Of a stretch of 64,000 nucleotides of DNA, positions 60,642 to 64,000 are shown piece by piece. The DNA comes from Nocardia nova SH22a. Lineage in GTDB: Bacteria; Actinomycetota; Actinomycetes; Mycobacteriales; Mycobacteriaceae. Within the stretch, counting starts at the first letter, position 1; every line of letters begins with the position of its first letter. The notes below the pieces were generated by a model. That model had not been told where the DNA came from. It worked only from the letters and a program-made list of their open reading frames with translations, and ran no database searches. The DNA lies in contig NZ_CP006850.1 in the NCBI RefSeq assembly GCF_000523235.1, forward strand, positions 1,550,001 to 1,614,000. Direction: 5' to 3'. A program made the translations under genes and the position numbers.

Positions 60642-61355
60642 GTGAGGATTCGACGCCTGCGGCGCGTCTATCTCGGCGCCGAGTATGCGGCACTGTTCTT
60701 CGGCGGCACCACGGTGTACAACGCATTCCTGCGCGGCCGCCCGCCGATTCCGGCGCTGCTGGCGCTGGGCCTCGGCGCCGGGGCCTATCTGCGGCGCGCA
60801 CCGGGATTCGACCGGGCGGCACTGTGGCGCAGCGGCGCCCTGCGGAACGAGGCCGCGCCGATGGCTGCGCTGGCCGGATCGAGTGCGCTGGCACTCACCG
60901 CGACCGTCGCGGCCCTGCGTCGCGACGCCCTCTTCGAACTCCCGCGCCGGAATCCGGCGCTGTGGCTGGCGGTGACGGTGCTGTATCCGGTGCTGAGCGT
61001 CTATCCCCAGGAACTGATCTTCCGCTCCTTCCTGTTCCACCGGTACGCACCGGTGTTCGGGGACGGCGCCGCACTGGTGGCGGCGAGCGCCGCGGCGTTC
61101 GGCTATGTGCACATCATCTTCGGCAGCTGGGTGTCGGTGGCGTTGAGCGGGGCGGGCGGGCTGCTGTTCGCGACCCGATATCTGCGCACCGACTCACTGC
61201 TCACCGCTTCGGTCGAACATGCGGTGTACGGCATCCTGATCTTCACCGTCGGCCTGGGGCGCTACTTCTATCACGGCGCCGCGCCTACGCGGGCCGATTC
61301 CCGTCGATCCAGGGGCGCAGTTTCTCCGGATTCCGGATCACCCAGATATCGGTGA
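60642..61355 (+). CDS. CPBP-family intramembrane metalloprotease
   Basis: 237 residues with about six membrane helices. The CPBP motif region reads YPQELIFRSFLFHRY near residues 123-137: the usual EExxxR appears as QExxxR, so one of the two Glu is replaced. FGYVHIIFG (near 161) and VEHAVYGILIF (near 193) carry the other His ligands. CPBP proteins cleave prenylated or other membrane substrates; the altered motif leaves activity open. GTG 60642, 7 bp after TAGGGT (leaderless), GTG 60633 possible. Its 3' end overlaps the convergent sigma gene by 71 bp. Confidence 0.8.
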   Translation: MRIRRLRRVYLGAEYAALFFGGTTVYNAFLRGRPPIPALLALGLGAGAYLRRAPGFDRAALWRSGALRNEAAPMAALAGSSALALTATVAALRRDALFELPRRNPALWLAVTVLYPVLSVYPQELIFRSFLFHRYAPVFGDGAALVAASAAAFGYVHIIFGSWVSVALSGAGGLLFATRYLRTDSLLTASVEHAVYGILIFTVGLGRYFYHGAAPTRADSRRSRGAVSPDSGSPRYR

Positions 61356-62187
61356 TCCGGCCGTCGGCGATATCGAAGGCGTAGACCGAGACGACCGTGC
61401 CGTCCTGCTCCGCGATCAGGCCGGGTTGCCCGTTGACCGTGCGTTCGAGCAGGGTCGCGGTGGTGGTGCGGGCCGCGATCCGCATCCAGGCGTCGGCGAT
61501 CCGCTCGCGGCCGACGATCGGGTCGCGGAAGGTCACCGCCAGGCCGCCGCCGTCGGCCGTCGCCGTCGCATTCGGATCGAGCAACCCGATCAGGGCCTCG
61601 ATATCGCTTGTCTCCCAGGCTCTTTTGAAATTCCGGACCACCTCGGCGCGTTCGGCGCCCGATGGGCGCTTCGAGGTGTCGATGCGGCGGCGGGCGCTGG
61701 TGGCGAGCTGACGGCAGGCGGCGGGGGTGCGCCCGACGACGTCGGCTATCTCGGCGAAGGGGTAGCGGAACACATCGTGCAGGACGAATGCCACCCGCTC
61801 GGCCGGTGTCATGGAATCCAGCACGACCAGGAAGGCCATGCTGATCGATTCGTCGAGTGTGACGCGGTCGGCGGGATCGGCCGGGGCGGGGCCGCCGAAC
61901 CATTCGGGACGGCCGGGCACCGGCTCCGGAATCCATTCGCCCACATAGCGTTCCCGTCTGGCGCGCGCCGAGCCGAGCAGATCGAGGCAGATCCGGCTCG
62001 CGACCGTCGTCAACCACGCCCCGGGCACGGCCACCTCCTGCCGCTGCCGTTCGGACAGCGCGTACCAGCGCGCGTAGGTCTCCTGCACGACATCCTCGGC
62101 CTCGGCCAGCGAGCCGAGCAACCGGTAGGCGAGATTGATCAGCTGCCGGCGTTCGCCGATCACCTCGGGCAGGTGCGGGTCGGTCAT
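61285..62187 (-). CDS. ECF41-type sigma factor with C-terminal SnoaL domain (SigJ-like)
   Basis: 300 residues. Region 2 (about 8-75, LLGSLAEAEDVVQETYARWY), region 4 (about 120-175, FRYPFAEIADVVGRTPAACRQL), then a SnoaL-like domain (about 185-295, WETSDIEALIGLLDPNATATADGGG; DGRITDIWVIRNPEKLRPW) that regulates the sigma activity in place of an anti-sigma factor. ATG 62187 lies 8 bp after AAGGAG. Divergent from an FMN reductase gene, the likely target, as ECF41 genes usually adjoin an oxidoreductase-type gene. Confidence 0.92.
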   Translation of the reverse strand: MTDPHLPEVIGERRQLINLAYRLLGSLAEAEDVVQETYARWYALSERQRQEVAVPGAWLTTVASRICLDLLGSARARRERYVGEWIPEPVPGRPEWFGGPAPADPADRVTLDESISMAFLVVLDSMTPAERVAFVLHDVFRYPFAEIADVVGRTPAACRQLATSARRRIDTSKRPSGAERAEVVRNFKRAWETSDIEALIGLLDPNATATADGGGLAVTFRDPIVGRERIADAWMRIAARTTTATLLERTVNGQPGLIAEQDGTVVSVYAFDIADGRITDIWVIRNPEKLRPWIDGNRPA

Positions 62188-62259
62188 GGGGCGGCTCCTT
62201 CGGGCTGGGTATTCCCTCACCGAAACCGACGAATCAGCGCACCGGAATGTGACACCGCC

Positions 62260-62284
62260 TGACATCCGGGACGGCTGTGTCGTC
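62260..62284 (+). promoter_or_regulatory. Candidate ECF41-type promoter
   Basis: TGACATC (62260-62266) and CGTC (62281-62284) lie 14 bp apart, 9 bp before the FMN reductase ATG. ECF41 promoters are described as TGTCACA and CGTC about 16 bp apart, so the -10 matches and the -35 is approximate. Confidence 0.3.
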
Positions 62285-62292
62285 GGAAGGTC

Positions 62293-62868
62293 ATGACGAC
62301 AATCGGCATCATCCTCGGCAGTACCCGGGCCGACCGCAGAGGCGCGCAGATCGCCCGGTGGGTTCTGGACTCGGCATCGCGGCGCGACGACGCGGAGTTC
62401 GAGCTGATCGACCTGCGTGACCATCCACTTCCGCACTTCGACGAGGCCGTACCGCCCATGTTCGGCCCCTCGGCCGATGAACGCACCCGTTCCTGGGCCG
62501 CGCGGATCGCCCCGTTCGACGGTTTCGTGGTGGTCACCCCCGAATACAACGGCGGTATGCCGGGAGTCCTGAAGAACGCCATCGACCACCTGTTCGCGGA
62601 GTGGACGAACAAGGCGGTCGGGTTCGTCTCCTACGGTGTGAACGGCGGCGCCCGCGCCGTGGTGCAGTTGCGCACGGTCTGCGGCACGCTGGGCCTGGCC
62701 GATGTCGGATATCAGGTCGCGATCTCGGTACTCACCGATTTCGAGAACAACACGACCTTCGTACCCGGCGATCGGCAGGTCGCGGCGCTGGACACCACGC
62801 TGGATCAGGTCCTGGCGTGGAGCACCGCACTCGCCCCACTGCGCGCCGCCACTCACGTCCGATCCTGA
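62293..62868 (+). CDS. NADPH-dependent FMN reductase family protein
   Basis: 191 residues, flavodoxin fold: GIILGSTRADRRGAQIARWV near 4-23 binds the FMN phosphate; TPEYNGGMPGVLKNAIDHL near 83-101 is the family signature. It reduces FMN, quinones or azo compounds with NADPH. ATG 62293. Followed after 10 bp by a SnoaL gene. Likely controlled by the divergent ECF41 sigma factor. Confidence 0.9.
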   Translation: MTTIGIILGSTRADRRGAQIARWVLDSASRRDDAEFELIDLRDHPLPHFDEAVPPMFGPSADERTRSWAARIAPFDGFVVVTPEYNGGMPGVLKNAIDHLFAEWTNKAVGFVSYGVNGGARAVVQLRTVCGTLGLADVGYQVAISVLTDFENNTTFVPGDRQVAALDTTLDQVLAWSTALAPLRAATHVRS

Positions 62869-62878
62869 GGAGACGACC

Positions 62879-63316
62879 ATGACCACCACATCCGACGAGG
62901 CCGAGATCCGGCGGCAGATCGACCGGATCGGCGCGGGACTGCGGGCCCGCGATCTCGACGCCGTGCGGCGGCAGTACACAGACGGTGTCGTGTCCTTCGA
63001 TGTCGAGCAACCGCTTCAGCATGTCGGGATAGCGGCGAAACTCGTGAACTGGGCGAAGGTACTCGAGGTCTTCGCCGACGTGAGCTACGAGATCCGCGAT
63101 CTCACCCTGACGGTCGGCGGCGACGTGGCCTTCGGGCACGCCTTCGCCCGGCTCAGCGGGACCACGAGCGACGGCACCACGATGGGCGGCATGTGGGTCC
63201 GGGTCACCTACGGCCTGGTGAAGTCGGGCGGCACCTGGCTGATCGCACACGACCAGGTCTCGGTGCCACTCGATGTCGCCAGTGGCAGAGGGGTGGTGGA
63301 CCTCGAGCCCGAGTAG
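62879..63316 (+). CDS. SnoaL/DUF4440-like (NTF2 fold) protein
   Basis: 145 residues: EIRRQIDRIGAGLRARDLDAVRRQY opens the NTF2 fold, then VSFDVEQPLQHVG and WVRVTYGLVKSGGTWLIAHDQVSVP, where the WLIAHDH-like end is the family hallmark. ATG 62879 behind GAGGAGA, 10 bp after the FMN reductase. Ligand-binding or small hydrolase/isomerase role possible; unknown. Confidence 0.88.
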   Translation: MTTTSDEAEIRRQIDRIGAGLRARDLDAVRRQYTDGVVSFDVEQPLQHVGIAAKLVNWAKVLEVFADVSYEIRDLTLTVGGDVAFGHAFARLSGTTSDGTTMGGMWVRVTYGLVKSGGTWLIAHDQVSVPLDVASGRGVVDLEPE

Positions 63317-63340
63317 TGACCGCCTCGGCGATCCGGTGGC

Positions 63341-64000
63341 CTACTCCGCGATCAGTTCGGCCTCGGATTCCACGGCCCGCACCACGGCCTCGGGCACCCG
63401 CGGCTGTCCCGGTGTGTAGGTGACCGCTCGCAGGGCGCCGGTGTAGCGGAACGGTCCGCGGCGTTCGCGCAGATCCCAGGCCACCGGCCCCCGGGCGTCG
63501 ACGCCCACCGAGATTCCGGTCCACGGCGCCATGCCGACGAGCTGAACCCGGTCGGTCAGCTCGGCGGCGGGGGCGCCGTCGAGAGTGAGGGTGAAGTCCC
63601 AGCGCAGCCTGGGCCGGACGGCGGCGGTCAGGGTGATCTCCCGGACGCCGTCGCCGATCGGCGCCGAGGTCTCGGTGTAGCGGCCGAACGAGTTGAACCC
63701 GAACACGATTCGTTCGTTCTCGATGTAGAGCAGATAGCCGCCCTGCGGATCACCGTGCGCGACCAGGACGCCCTCGTCGCCCGCGCGGTAGCCGTCGAGT
63801 TCGGCGGTGACGGTGAAGTCGCGGTAGGCGATGAGTTTCTGGGAGCGGTATCGCTCCAGCGTGGGTGTGCCGGGCCGGATGCGCACCGGCGCCGACAGGC
63901 GGGCCTCCTCCGGGCGGCGGCGGGCCAGATCCTGACGGGTGAGCAAGGGGAACACGGTATTTCGCCAGGCGGCGTCGTCCCAGGCCCGCGCCAATTCCGC
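63341..64000 (-). CDS. sulfatase, C-terminal part (gene continues beyond window)
   Basis: About 220 residues, open at the window edge. ELARAWDDAAWRNTVFPL at the edge and the following beta-sandwich (TVTAELDGYRAGDEGVLVAHG, GYLLYIENERIVFGFNSFGRY, FTLTLDGAPAAELTD, SVGVDARGPVAWDL) are typical of the C-terminal domain of large actinobacterial arylsulfatases (AtsD/AtsB type). The catalytic CxPxR region lies outside the window. Convergent with the SnoaL gene. Confidence 0.82.
   Translation of the reverse strand, partial: AELARAWDDAAWRNTVFPLLTRQDLARRRPEEARLSAPVRIRPGTPTLERYRSQKLIAYRDFTVTAELDGYRAGDEGVLVAHGDPQGGYLLYIENERIVFGFNSFGRYTETSAPIGDGVREITLTAAVRPRLRWDFTLTLDGAPAAELTDRVQLVGMAPWTGISVGVDARGPVAWDLRERRGPFRYTGALRAVTYTPGQPRVPEAVVRAVESEAELIAE

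Overview
The window is high-GC actinobacterial DNA. Gene order and protein types point to a mycolic-acid-containing member of the Mycobacteriales, most likely Nocardia or a close relative. The left end keeps the M. tuberculosis Rv3205c-Rv3212 order (TIGR02569 protein, MoeZ, DUF3152 protein, DUF3107 protein, TetR, ferritin-like protein, RhlE helicase, PQQ-repeat membrane protein). An antigen-85-like esterase lies further right. Many genes overlap by 4 bp (ATGA/GTGA), and several appear to be transcribed leaderless from a TANNNT box about 7 bp before the start codon.

Layout. 1-9200: conserved housekeeping block. 9200-19700: nitrate/nitrite assimilation, with a NarK transporter, a GntR regulator divergent from a CynX-type transporter, then narK-nirB-nirD, a HemD-wHTH fusion and a sirohydrochlorin chelatase, i.e. 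transport, reduction of nitrite to ammonium, and siroheme supply. 19700-23900: small regulatory units (TetR with two strong operators and a DUF1772 pair, aldo/keto reductase, MmyB-type HTH, a truncated VOC gene). 23900-30000: an accessory cluster with a tandemly repeated ribosome-binding-site/start module, a C-A-T-TE NRPS, a DUF6875-like protein and an Ag85-like secreted esterase. 30100-33000: two unrecognised small genes and a Tat-exported PhoD phosphatase. 33400-41160: TetR plus a divergent five-gene catabolic operon (flavin monooxygenase, family VIII esterase, Zn alcohol dehydrogenase, acyl-CoA ligase, D-aminoacylase-like amidohydrolase). 41186-47600: ECF42 sigma/DGPF pair, DUF1772 protein, DUF5925 AAA protein, disulfide oxidoreductase and VOC protein, small RHH and DUF2283 genes. 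47588-55022: respiratory nitrate reductase narGHJI, read leftwards.

55427-60425 is the most unusual region. An XRE-TPR regulator and a SLOG nucleotide-binding protein are transcribed leftwards, divergent from a tightly overlapping operon of small proteins (one with a Zn ribbon), a SAM-dependent methyltransferase and an intact CYTH/triphosphate-tunnel enzyme. A long stem-loop with a GCAA tetraloop lies in the operon leader and direct-repeat operators lie between the two arms. I do not recognise this as a described system. 60466-64000: a degraded sigma-factor fragment, a CPBP protease, an ECF41-type sigma factor divergent from an FMN reductase/SnoaL pair, and the C-terminal part of a sulfatase.

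Regulation seen in the sequence: GlnR-like boxes before narK-nirB, between nirB and nirD, and before narG; palindromic operators beside four TetR/GntR genes; a 30-bp palindrome at the phoD start. I see no rRNA, tRNA, CRISPR array, transposase or integrase.
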